Positions 36,223 to 43,104 of a DNA stretch of 43,104 nt are shown piece by piece. The stretch is taken from IMG/VR virus record IMGVR_UViG_3300046794_000044, positions 1 through 43,104 of that record; one strand, given 5' to 3'. The notes beneath the pieces are model-generated. The model saw nothing but the letters and a program-made list of their open reading frames with translations, was not told the origin of the DNA and searched no databases. This DNA comes from a virus. Each line of letters starts with the position of its first letter. Position 1 is the stretch's first letter. The translations under genes were made by a program, and so were the position numbers.

Positions 36223-38676
36223 TCAGGCGAAGAAGAACGCGGAGTTTTGAACCTCAGCCAGATTGAGATCGCCCCGGCTCGGCAAAGCCGGGAGGTCTTC
36301 GAACTGATTGCGGAAATCAGCGAGCGGATCATTGCTTTCATACATCTCCACGAATGTGCGGCGAATCGCCTCGTACAGCTTCTGCGTGTCAGCAGCGTGA
36401 GTGCCGTAGTCGTCGTGAATCATCGCCAGTGAGTTAATCCCCAGCCGTTTGCACTCCTGAACGGTCAGGGTCAAATGTGCAGCGTCCATGCTGTGAACGA
36501 AATTCGGAGCCATGCCGTTCTTGTGGCGTCGCCCGTCCTGACAGTCACCGCGCATTGCCACTCGAATCTGCGTAGCGCCGAGGAGCTTGGTGTTGACGTG
36601 GATGAAGTCCATCTCCGCATACTCCTGAGCGACGATAAAGCCGCTGGGTGCGGTCCACTTGATCTGTTGCAAGCCTCGCTTGATGAGAGCCGACGCAGCC
36701 TTCTGAAGCCACGCCATTGCAGAAGCAGCCGCAATGACTACCTCTCCAATCGAGTCCCACACAAGATGAGACAAGAATTCAGATGCGTGGCGGTACTCAG
36801 TAGTCTCGAACTCGGTAGCCTCTCCCTTCCTCAGATAATCCTGAACGATGAACTCAGCACAGGAGAACCGAGTGGAACCGTACGGCAGAGTCATGACAGA
36901 CCGCTTCACGATGCTCCGGGTAATGCGATGGTTGAACCACTTGTCCCGGAAATACAACTTGCGCTCGTCTGCGGTGAACAATTCTCGGTCGGACAGTTTA
37001 GCCATCACTACGTCAGCTACTCGCTGGTAGATGTCTTCTGGCTTAATACCGGGCATGAGATTAACCGCCCGTCCTCCAACAGAATCTCGAAGCATTGCCG
37101 AGAAGTGCTGAAGGCCGTTGCAACTACCGTCGAGGCCAACAGCGAGGCGAGATACGAAAGCCTCCGGTCCACGTCGCCACTCGGCATACTCGAAGCACCA
37201 CGCCAGAAACTGAATGGGCGCATCAGCCTCCCTCCATCCGGCGTTTCCAACAGGATCACTGGCAAATGCGATGATGTGTCTTTCATTGTCCTCCACCCAC
37301 TTAATGCGGTCAGCGAACGGAACCTTGTCCACGCCGAACCTGTTTGCGCCTGCAATGGTGAACCAGCGCACCGCCTCTGGCGTATCGAGCGGCTTGCCTT
37401 CTGCGAAGTGCAGGAGCGCCTTCTGGAGGTCGCTGCCCTGCGGTGAGATGCCGGTCGTCAGTGCGTACAGTCGGCCCCGGAAGTCCGCCTGATACATGAA
37501 GTGCAGCACCGGGTACTCCTTGAACTTGTCCGCGATCCGGGTAGCCATGTAGAAGCGGCCCCACTTCGCACCGCGCAGCTTGCGCTCCGTGTGCCAGTCC
37601 GCGACCCGGCGTTTCCAGTTCGAGAACTCGCCCAGTTCGTCGCCGGTCATCTCCTCCTTCTTCATCTCCTCGGTCAGCCAGTCCGGCTTGGCTGGCTTCG
37701 GAATCTCTGCCTGCGAGAGAATCTCGTCCATGTCGATGCCGTGGCGAGCGCAGTCACGCACCGCGTCCAGCACCTTCGTATTCACCGCCCACTTCACCTG
37801 CTGCAAGTGGTTCACGGCTTCCATCACGGTCGGCATGTCCATCGCCTTCAGGTCGTCCAGCGACGTACGCTGGCTAGTGAAGTTGATGATCGCGGGGCAC
37901 TGCGCCCGCATCTGCGGCGTGTGGTATCCGCCGTCCGTGGTGCTGACCCAGTCCTTCGGCTGCTCGATGAACGGAAGGGCGTACGGCATCGTGTAGGCCA
38001 CCGTGGAGCGGATGGACTCGACCACCTTCATCGCGGTAGGCGACAGGATGATCGGCATCTGCGTGACCGCTGTGCGGCCCTTCTTGACGACGATCTTGTC
38101 CACCTCGACCAGACCCAGCAGGCGAACCTGCTCGATCAGCCACAGCGCCACCTGCTCGCGGTCGCCCGCCGTCCAGATCGGAATCTCAACGTCATGCGTG
38201 TTCGCCGCGTTGCGGATCACGTTCACTCGGTGGCTCGTGGACTTCGACTGCTTCTTCTGGAGGTTGTGCAGCAGGGTCCAGTAAATCTCGGGCTGGATGT
38301 GCTCGAACGTGGCGAGCACCAGTTCACCGTAGATGTCGCGGCCCATGAGGCGGGCCACCTCCCGCGAGTCCTGCGTCGCGTCCTTCAGCAGCGACACCAG
38401 GATCGAACGCACTGCGATGTGCGCCACGGCTCGCGGGTCCAGCGGCTTCAGGAGCGACACATGCGCCGCCCTGCGGCCCGCCTTGCCTGTGCTCATGACC
38501 TCAGCTTCGATCACGTCAGCCAGCGGCAGGAGCCACCGGCGGTACACCGCTGCCGCGTACGGGTTGGTGTCCGCATGTCCCTCCTGCTCGCGGCGATCCA
38601 TCATCGCCACAGCGCGTGCTCGGCCTGCCTCACGAGTCTCACGCTCAAGTTCAACCTGCGTACGCGGCGTCGTCAT
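36223..38676 (-). CDS. Single-subunit DNA-directed RNA polymerase (T7 family)
   Basis: 817 residues (T7 gp1 has 883). Motif A LAVGLDGSCNGLQH with catalytic Asp516; motif B KRSVMTLPYG with Lys591 and Tyr599, spaced exactly like Lys631/Tyr639 of T7; motif C MAPNFVHSMDAAH with Asp731. The protein ends SAFFFA, matching the essential aromatic-Ala C-terminal foot of T7 RNAP. ATG overlaps the ligase stop as TGATG. It transcribes the head, tail and lysis genes from the four identical promoters. The late location, after the replication genes, is the phiKMV arrangement. Confidence 0.98.
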   Translation of the reverse strand: MTTPRTQVELERETREAGRARAVAMMDRREQEGHADTNPYAAAVYRRWLLPLADVIEAEVMSTGKAGRRAAHVSLLKPLDPRAVAHIAVRSILVSLLKDATQDSREVARLMGRDIYGELVLATFEHIQPEIYWTLLHNLQKKQSKSTSHRVNVIRNAANTHDVEIPIWTAGDREQVALWLIEQVRLLGLVEVDKIVVKKGRTAVTQMPIILSPTAMKVVESIRSTVAYTMPYALPFIEQPKDWVSTTDGGYHTPQMRAQCPAIINFTSQRTSLDDLKAMDMPTVMEAVNHLQQVKWAVNTKVLDAVRDCARHGIDMDEILSQAEIPKPAKPDWLTEEMKKEEMTGDELGEFSNWKRRVADWHTERKLRGAKWGRFYMATRIADKFKEYPVLHFMYQADFRGRLYALTTGISPQGSDLQKALLHFAEGKPLDTPEAVRWFTIAGANRFGVDKVPFADRIKWVEDNERHIIAFASDPVGNAGWREADAPIQFLAWCFEYAEWRRGPEAFVSRLAVGLDGSCNGLQHFSAMLRDSVGGRAVNLMPGIKPEDIYQRVADVVMAKLSDRELFTADERKLYFRDKWFNHRITRSIVKRSVMTLPYGSTRFSCAEFIVQDYLRKGEATEFETTEYRHASEFLSHLVWDSIGEVVIAAASAMAWLQKAASALIKRGLQQIKWTAPSGFIVAQEYAEMDFIHVNTKLLGATQIRVAMRGDCQDGRRHKNGMAPNFVHSMDAAHLTLTVQECKRLGINSLAMIHDDYGTHAADTQKLYEAIRRTFVEMYESNDPLADFRNQFEDLPALPSRGDLNLAEVQNSAFFFA

Positions 38677-39599
38677 CAGTCGCGGTCCACCTTGTCGAAG
38701 CGGACGCCCTTGAAGACAGGCTCACGTAGCTCACCCGAGGGCAGGCGTTCGAGGCAGGCCACCTCACCGATCTTGCCCCGGATCGTTTCCGGTGCGCGGA
38801 ACCACTCGTCGCGCTCTGCGGTCGTGCCGCCTGCGGCCTTGACGATGGTGCCGTCCTTGAACGCCAGCACCACCTTGCCGGTCGTGCCCTTGTACTTGCC
38901 CTCGCCTTCCTCGACGCCCATGATGCAGAGGTCGTACGTGGCGCGGGGCTTGGCCTTGATGATCGCGCCGTCACTGCCCGCTCCAGCCTTCCAGCCAGCC
39001 ATCGGGTTACGCAGGATCGCGCCGTCGAAGGCACGCTTGTCGCCGTAGCTGCACAGTTCGTCAGCGCGGTCCATCGGGTCGCCGTACGTGCCTGCCGTGA
39101 ACAGCGGGCAGAGGAACACCGGGTCGCTCTCGTTGTGGCCTCGGATGTGGAACGCCAGTTGTTCGTACCGGGTGCCGAACTCCACGTCGCTTGCGCCCGC
39201 CTCGAAGTCCGTCAGGTTGAGCACATCGAACGCTGCGAACTGGAGCATCGACGCCTGCTCGTGCTTGCGGAACCAGCCCGAGATGCGCGGCTGCGGGTAG
39301 CCCTTGGCCCACGCCTCGCCCAGCACCACCACGCCGACGCCACGCTCCAGCGTCTTGCGGAACAGACCCAGCAGGCGGTGGCCGATGTGGTCCATGCTGC
39401 GGACCGTCTCGCCGGTGCGGGAGATGATCTCGAAGGTCGAGATGTTCAGCAGCTTGACGATGCAGTTGCAGCCGTCGTACTTGTACTGGAGGTCGTACTT
39501 GTCAGCGAGGTCGCTGATCGTGGTTGCGCCGAGGCGCTTCTTGCCTGCTGCGGAGAGTGCGGTGAACTCGACTGCTTTGTGAACGAAGTATCGTGCCAA
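38676..39599 (-). CDS. ATP-dependent DNA ligase
   Basis: 307 residues, a compact ligase. Motif I is LQYKYDGCN with the AMP-accepting Lys40; motif III LQFAAFDVL; motif IV FDGAILR; motif V GAIIKAKP; then a C-terminal OB domain. The start is TTG at 39599, after AAGGAG; there is no nearby ATG. It seals nicks in replicated DNA and joins Okazaki fragments. Confidence 0.95.
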   Translation of the reverse strand: MARYFVHKAVEFTALSAAGKKRLGATTISDLADKYDLQYKYDGCNCIVKLLNISTFEIISRTGETVRSMDHIGHRLLGLFRKTLERGVGVVVLGEAWAKGYPQPRISGWFRKHEQASMLQFAAFDVLNLTDFEAGASDVEFGTRYEQLAFHIRGHNESDPVFLCPLFTAGTYGDPMDRADELCSYGDKRAFDGAILRNPMAGWKAGAGSDGAIIKAKPRATYDLCIMGVEEGEGKYKGTTGKVVLAFKDGTIVKAAGGTTAERDEWFRAPETIRGKIGEVACLERLPSGELREPVFKGVRFDKVDRD

Positions 39600-39614
39600 T
39601 GTGGACTCCTTAAT

Positions 39615-40325
39615 TTAATGGGCGAAGAAAACGGCGTACGAGGACAGCAGGGCGCGGACGTTCCAGATGAGGTCGTCCAGCGTTCCGTCGTTGTCGATGA
39701 AGTTCATGTTCGGGATCGAGATGGTCCCCGCCGTCAGTGCAGCGGCGAAGTGCTCGCTCTCGTGGTCAGCGACCGGGGCAACGCCGGGGCGTCGGATCAG
39801 CACGATGCTGTCTGCGGCCTCGACTTCGTTCGGGTAGCGACAGTCCGTGACGAGGACGTAGCCCTGCGCCTTCGACCACTTCTCCTCCGCGAGGTCGATC
39901 CAGAACGTGTCGCGCACCTTGCGGCCCGCCGTGCCCAGCGTCTGCATCAGCGTGCGGGGGCTGATCTGGTAGTACCCACCGCCAGTGCTCCAGCGGTCCT
40001 TGAGGAAGCTGGCCTCCATCTCGTCCATGAAGTACGCCCACAGCGCGGCGAGGTCACGGTTCGGGCAGTAGCGCCCGAGGTGAATCTCGAAGGCGGCGTA
40101 CATGCGGTCCTCGAACTCGTTCAGGCCGACTACGTGGTCCAGCTCCTTCCGGGTCCGGTCGAACGGGTCCAGCCCGATCTCCTTGCTGATCTTGCGGAGC
40201 GGGTCCGCGAAGCCACCGATGAGGACGTGCTTCGCGCCCAGCACCTTCAGTTGACGCTCCATCATCAGAGCGACCGTGTCCTTGCCTGCACCTGACAGGC
40301 CCATGAGGGCGATTACCTTAGCCAT
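39615..40325 (-). CDS. Deoxynucleoside monophosphate kinase
   Basis: 236 residues from ATG 40325 after GGAG, overlapping the previous gene by 8 bases. A P-loop GLSGAGKD (Lys15) starts the protein, followed by FADPLRKISKEIGLDPFDR and RTLMQTLGTAGRKV, and VLVTDCRYPNEVEA near residue 165. These match the T4 gp1/T5-type dNMP kinases, which phosphorylate dNMPs and let phages recycle nucleotides from degraded host DNA. The 15 codons upstream of this start are less likely. Confidence 0.88.
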   Translation of the reverse strand: MAKVIALMGLSGAGKDTVALMMERQLKVLGAKHVLIGGFADPLRKISKEIGLDPFDRTRKELDHVVGLNEFEDRMYAAFEIHLGRYCPNRDLAALWAYFMDEMEASFLKDRWSTGGGYYQISPRTLMQTLGTAGRKVRDTFWIDLAEEKWSKAQGYVLVTDCRYPNEVEAADSIVLIRRPGVAPVADHESEHFAAALTAGTISIPNMNFIDNDGTLDDLIWNVRALLSSYAVFFAH

Positions 40326-40560
40326 TGAGTTTCTCCATGTAGTCTTTGTGTTCCGAGCGGTAGATGACATCGAACCGCACCTTGTCGATGACGCCCTGCT
40401 TGATGAGCGCGTCGATCAGTGCCACCACCTGCGCTGCCTCGTCCGTGAGGTTCACGCGGCGCCGGGTCTTCTTCAGTGCAAAGCGGATCGCCGCTTGCGT
40501 CAGTTCACCGCACTCCTCCGCGAGGAGGAGCAGCCCGGTCTTGATTCCCTTCGCGCTCAT
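40318..40560 (-). CDS. MazG-like nucleotide pyrophosphohydrolase
   Basis: 80 residues, ATG just after AAGGAG. Contains LLAEECGELTQAA with Glu14/Glu15/Glu18 and NLTDEAAQVVALIDAL with the matching Glu and Asp, the metal-binding pattern (E-E-x2-E ... E-x-x-D) of all-alpha NTP pyrophosphohydrolases. Probably cleaves non-standard dNTPs or (p)ppGpp-like molecules and adjusts nucleotide pools. At 80 residues it is near the minimum for the fold, which works as a dimer. Lies with kinase and ligase in a nucleotide-metabolism block. Confidence 0.82.
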   Translation of the reverse strand: MSAKGIKTGLLLLAEECGELTQAAIRFALKKTRRRVNLTDEAAQVVALIDALIKQGVIDKVRFDVIYRSEHKDYMEKLNG

Positions 40561-40657
40561 ACATCTCCTTGAGTGTTTGCTTGACGTGGGCGCGGCACGC
40601 AGCCATGCGCCCTTCTTCGTACAGTACTAAGGCGTGCGAACCTTTACCCAGACGCAC
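40505..40657 (-). CDS. Possible small gene after the metallophosphoesterase
   Basis: Frame reads VRLGKGSHALVLYEEGRMAA, then CRAHVKQTLKEMYEREGNQD. It looks protein-like but lacks a good start: GTG 40657 has GAGG only two bases away, and ATG 40606 has a weak site. It also overlaps the MazG-like gene by 56 bases. The sequence may only be an untranslated remnant. Low confidence. Confidence 0.3.
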   Translation of the reverse strand: MRLGKGSHALVLYEEGRMAACRAHVKQTLKEMYEREGNQDRAAPPRGGVR

Positions 40658-40660
40658 GCC
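40631..40660 (-). other. Perfect GC hairpin between genes
   Basis: GGCGTGCG, 14-base loop, CGCACGCC, 17 bases after the metallophosphoesterase stop. In the minus-strand RNA it is followed by UUAGUACUGU. It could be a weak terminator or an RNA processing site. Confidence 0.45.
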
Positions 40661-40676
40661 CTCGACGTAGACCGCC

Positions 40677-41876
40677 TTAGTTGATGTGACCAAGCTGCAC
40701 CGTGAACGTGTCGTACAGGGTGAAGCGGGAGTCAGCACGCGGCGTGTGGAAGCCCATCCACTGCGCGGGGACCGACGAGAAGCCTGCGATGCTGCTGTAC
40801 TCGATGCCCGCTGCGTCGCTACCGAAGAACGCACCGTTGACCACGTACTGCCCGGAGTTGAACGACGACACGTTGTGCTTGTCGCCCATGCGGAAGAACG
40901 TGATGTACTTGCCGAGTTGCTCGCTGCGCTTGATCTTGTGAGCCTTCATCGAAGTCTCGGTGACGCTCACGCCGACGCCGTGCTCGTACAGCACCGTCTG
41001 ACCGTAGATGTCCACCGTGGCGTAGATGCTGTCCACAACGTCGAACGAGACATGCGCCAGCCCTGCGACTCGACAGAGCATCTCCAGCGCCTTGTACAGC
41101 GGGTAGCTCAACTGCTCGCGGCCCGGTCGGAACATCGTGATGCCGTGTCCGTCCCAGTCGTGGTTGCCGGTGACGCAGGGGATGTCCACCTGAACGCCCA
41201 GCGCAGCGAGCGGCTGGATGACGTACTCGAAGATGCCGACCGTCGCATCGTGAATCTGTTGTGCGGTGCCGGTGTCGGTTGCTCGCGCCGAGTTGTCGTG
41301 CTTCTTGTCCGACTCGATGATGTCCCCGATGATGGCGAGGACGATGCGCTCGACCTTGTAGCCAGCCGCAGCCTTCTGCTTGATCTGGAACACGAGGGCT
41401 TCACCGAACTCACGCAGCCGCTTGAACGCGATGGGCGTGTCGTACGCTGCGCCGAGCTTGCCGATCTGGAGGTCGCTCAGCAGAATCTCCACCGTCACCG
41501 GCGTGTGCGTCGTCGGGTGCTTCAGCGGACGGCCTCGGGTCAGGCGCTTCGTGTTCAGCGTGCTGACCGCGTCAGCGATGCCGTCCAGCAGAGCGCCCTT
41601 ATCACCGACAGCAGCGAGCGCATCGTTAAGAGCACGGCGCAGGCGGTTGTTCTCTGTGCGGGTGTTCCGCAACGAAGCCAGTTCCTTAACCCGGTCCTGC
41701 TCGACCGGAAGTTCGGTCGTGTCCAGCTTGCTGATCCAGTAGCGGGCCAACTGCGGGCTGACCTTCCCACGACCGAGGTCCGTGAGTGCGGTTGCGATTG
41801 CTGCCACACGACCTTCGTGTTCTGCGTAGGCGTCCTGAATTTCTGCATCGTTGAAGTCCTTACGTGATACCGTCAT
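40677..41876 (-). CDS. Calcineurin-like metallophosphoesterase
   Basis: 399 residues, ATG after GGAG, one base after the previous stop. The first 120 residues are helical, including a HTH-like VAAIATALTDLGRGKVS part. The catalytic domain has LLSDLQIGK (Asp135), IIGDIIESD (Asp184), TGNHDWDGH (Asn-His at 237-238), and a later LYEHG/GDKHN. In the first motif Gln137 replaces the usual His of DxH. Enzymes of this family in phiKMV-like phages have unknown substrates; nuclease or phosphatase activity is likely. It follows endonuclease VII in the DNA-metabolism block. Confidence 0.88.
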   Translation of the reverse strand: MTVSRKDFNDAEIQDAYAEHEGRVAAIATALTDLGRGKVSPQLARYWISKLDTTELPVEQDRVKELASLRNTRTENNRLRRALNDALAAVGDKGALLDGIADAVSTLNTKRLTRGRPLKHPTTHTPVTVEILLSDLQIGKLGAAYDTPIAFKRLREFGEALVFQIKQKAAAGYKVERIVLAIIGDIIESDKKHDNSARATDTGTAQQIHDATVGIFEYVIQPLAALGVQVDIPCVTGNHDWDGHGITMFRPGREQLSYPLYKALEMLCRVAGLAHVSFDVVDSIYATVDIYGQTVLYEHGVGVSVTETSMKAHKIKRSEQLGKYITFFRMGDKHNVSSFNSGQYVVNGAFFGSDAAGIEYSSIAGFSSVPAQWMGFHTPRADSRFTLYDTFTVQLGHIN

Positions 41877-42173
41877 TTACACTCCTTGGAATAGTTGCTT
41901 CTTGATTTCGGTGAGCACCATGTGATGCAGGCGCAGGCTGTCGTACTGGGCGATGTCGTCCCGGTTGCCCCGGTACATGTCGATCTCGTACTCGTTGTGC
42001 TCGATCTTGGCGAAGTACACCTGACCGTCCTGCACCACGCGGATGCTCGACTCGTACCAGACCCGCTTGTACTCGCGGACCCAATGTTGTTTGAAGGGGC
42101 GGGCACCTTCCGGCTCGTAGTGGCCGGGGATTACCTGCTCCTTGCGCTCAAGCAGCTTGACTGTCTTGAGCAC
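41877..42173 (-). CDS. Hypothetical protein (98 aa)
   Basis: Starts with GTG at 42173 after AAGG, overlapping endonuclease VII by 26 bases. Reads VIPGHYEPEGARPFKQHWVR, rich in aromatic and charged residues (YKRVWYESS, YDSLRLHHMVL). Predicted alpha/beta, no metal motif. Function unknown; it lies in the DNA-metabolism operon. Confidence 0.7.
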   Translation of the reverse strand: MLKTVKLLERKEQVIPGHYEPEGARPFKQHWVREYKRVWYESSIRVVQDGQVYFAKIEHNEYEIDMYRGNRDDIAQYDSLRLHHMVLTEIKKQLFQGV

Positions 42174-42534
42174 GTTTAGCCTTGGCTCGTGCGAGGCGTG
42201 CTCGCTTGTTCTTCAGGAGGCGCTTCTCGTCCTCCGTCTTGTGCGTCGGGTAGATCACCGACTTGCGTGGCCCGTTCGGGCCGAGGTAGTTGTGGACCGC
42301 GCCGATGAACGCGACCGGGTCGATGCCCTGCCCGATGCGTCCGGCCCAGTTCTCGATCTTGCCGAGGATGGAGTTGCACCAGCGGCACAGCACCGCTCGC
42401 ACCTGTCCGTTGCCGTGGTCATGATCTACCACCGTGTCCTCGCCCATCTGTCGCACACAGAGTGGACAGTTCGGGTTCTCGCGCTGCCACCGCTTACGGT
42501 AGCCAGCCAGTTCAGCCTTCGACAATCGCCGCAA
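42148..42534 (-). CDS. Recombination endonuclease VII
   Basis: 128 residues. Starts with TTG at 42534, seven bases after GGAG and overlapping the exonuclease by 23 bases. Zinc ligands Cys23-x2-Cys26 and Cys50-x2-Cys53 frame the beta-beta-alpha-metal core VVDHDHGNGQVRAVLCRWCN with catalytic Asp-His-Asp-His at 37-40 and Asn54, as in T4 endonuclease VII. It resolves branched DNA and Holliday junctions before packaging. The C-terminal tail is basic. T7 uses the unrelated gp3 for this task; phiKMV-like phages use this type. Confidence 0.93.
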   Translation of the reverse strand: MRRLSKAELAGYRKRWQRENPNCPLCVRQMGEDTVVDHDHGNGQVRAVLCRWCNSILGKIENWAGRIGQGIDPVAFIGAVHNYLGPNGPRKSVIYPTHKTEDEKRLLKNKRARLARAKAKRAQDSQAA

Positions 42535-43104
42535 TTCGTTTCTCCTGTTCGGTTACTCGTGCTTGTAGTCGCGCCACAGCGACCAGTACGTCTCGGCTGC
42601 TTGGCACAACTGATAGAAATTCGTGAATGGGTGCCCTGCTGGTAGTTCGTATCCAGAGAAGGCCAGCTTGCTCCACCAGACGGTCGGCCCACTGCTCACC
42701 GTAGGTCGCGGCATAACAACGGGATACGACCTCCCACGCTTCCTCGTTACAAGTCGTACCGAGTAGCAGTTCCTGCGCAGTGACGGGACCGACGTTCTTG
42801 CCGTCATACTTCTCCAGTCCGGGGATGAAGTCCGCGCCGTCCCCATGCAGCATCTGCAACCAGAACCACTTGTGCCCGTACGTCTCGCCATCGCCACCGA
42901 TGACTTCGTACGCGCCGGGTGGCACATGGACCAGCAGATAATCGACCCACGTAAGGTGCGTACCCGGAAGCATTCGCATGTCCTTGTCGCGGGTGTGGAT
43001 CACGGTTCGGGTTTGGGGATTCATGACGCTGGTTGCGAGGCCAAGGCCGTCGTCGGCTTCTCGATCTCGCCAGCAGATGCGCTGCCAATTTTTGAACCGG
43101 GCAG
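42512..43104 (-). CDS. 5'-3' exonuclease, C-terminal part (starts at 373)
   Basis: Continuation of the gene starting at 373; circular joining through one copy of the 21-base overlap gives 314 residues. The join reads FKNWQRICWRDREADDGLGL with no frame break. The acidic cluster IHTRDKDMRMLPG provides metal ligands of the FEN/PIN fold, followed by the H3TH-like EKYDGKNVGPVTAQEL. The C-terminus ends EQEKRIAAIVEG, overlapping endonuclease VII. Confidence 0.9.
   Translation of the reverse strand, partial: ARFKNWQRICWRDREADDGLGLATSVMNPQTRTVIHTRDKDMRMLPGTHLTWVDYLLVHVPPGAYEVIGGDGETYGHKWFWLQMLHGDGADFIPGLEKYDGKNVGPVTAQELLLGTTCNEEAWEVVSRCYAATYGEQWADRLVEQAGLLWIRTTSRAPIHEFLSVVPSSRDVLVAVARLQARVTEQEKRIAAIVEG
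43084..43104. repeat. Right copy of 21-base terminal duplication
   Basis: Identical to 1-21; see that entry. True circle length is then 43,083 bases. Confidence 0.95.

Noticed and set aside
1-43104. CRISPR arrays or insertion sequences
   Set aside because: No regularly spaced repeats with unique spacers and no transposase genes. The only repeats are promoter copies, the control-region motifs, the lipoprotein-flanking hairpins and the fibre coding repeats.

Overview
The window is a complete phage genome, about 43.08 kb once a 21-base duplication at the two ends (1-21 = 43084-43104) is removed. It is circularly permuted: the 5'-3' exonuclease gene runs across the artificial break in an unbroken frame. 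The phage is a T7-supergroup podovirus (Autographiviridae type) with the phiKMV gene order, in which the single-subunit RNA polymerase sits after the DNA-metabolism genes and next to the head genes. High GC, AGGAG-type ribosome sites, GTG/TTG starts and a bacterial tRNA-Val(CAC) fragment point to a beta- or gammaproteobacterial host. Burkholderia is my best guess, and the temperate Bp-AMP1-type phages are the closest relatives I can think of; both are inference. || Layout, read leftwards because nearly all genes are on the minus strand. 12.5-10.95 kb: control region with four repeated TTGACA promoters, a phage-polymerase promoter and a boxA-like element. 10.95-5.9 kb: about 17 small early genes, mostly overlapping by ATGA/GTGA, including a tiny lipoprotein and two small membrane proteins. 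5.9-0.4 kb: primase, helicase, family A DNA polymerase and an SSB-like protein. Across the break and 43.1-36.2 kb: 5'-3' exonuclease, endonuclease VII, metallophosphoesterase, MazG-like hydrolase, dNMP kinase, DNA ligase, RNA polymerase. 36.1-20 kb: small virion or accessory proteins, portal, scaffold, capsid, tail tubular A and B, three internal virion proteins (the largest with transglycosylase and HExxH motifs). 20-14.1 kb: tail fibre with a self-cleaving chaperone end, holin, terminase small and large subunits, signal-anchor endolysin, Rz/Rz1 spanins and a HExxH protein. || On the plus strand at 13.16-14.17 kb lies a tyrosine integrase, convergent with the lysis genes. Just upstream is a 48-base copy of the 3' half of tRNA-Val(CAC), the probable attP, flanked by an 18-bp direct repeat. 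This makes a T7-like phage that should be temperate, yet I see no recognisable repressor gene. || How it works together (inference): host polymerase starts at the tandem promoters and reads the early and replication genes, perhaps helped past a terminator at 10.67 kb by the boxA-like element. The phage polymerase then uses four near-identical 20-bp promoters, which resemble the SP6 promoter, before the early region, the head genes, the capsid gene and the tail fibre gene. A fifth, divergent variant faces into the RNA polymerase gene as an antisense promoter. The control region 11.0-13.15 kb is packed with the hexamer GGACAG, whose orientation flips near 12.8 kb. It is the least explained and most interesting part of the window.
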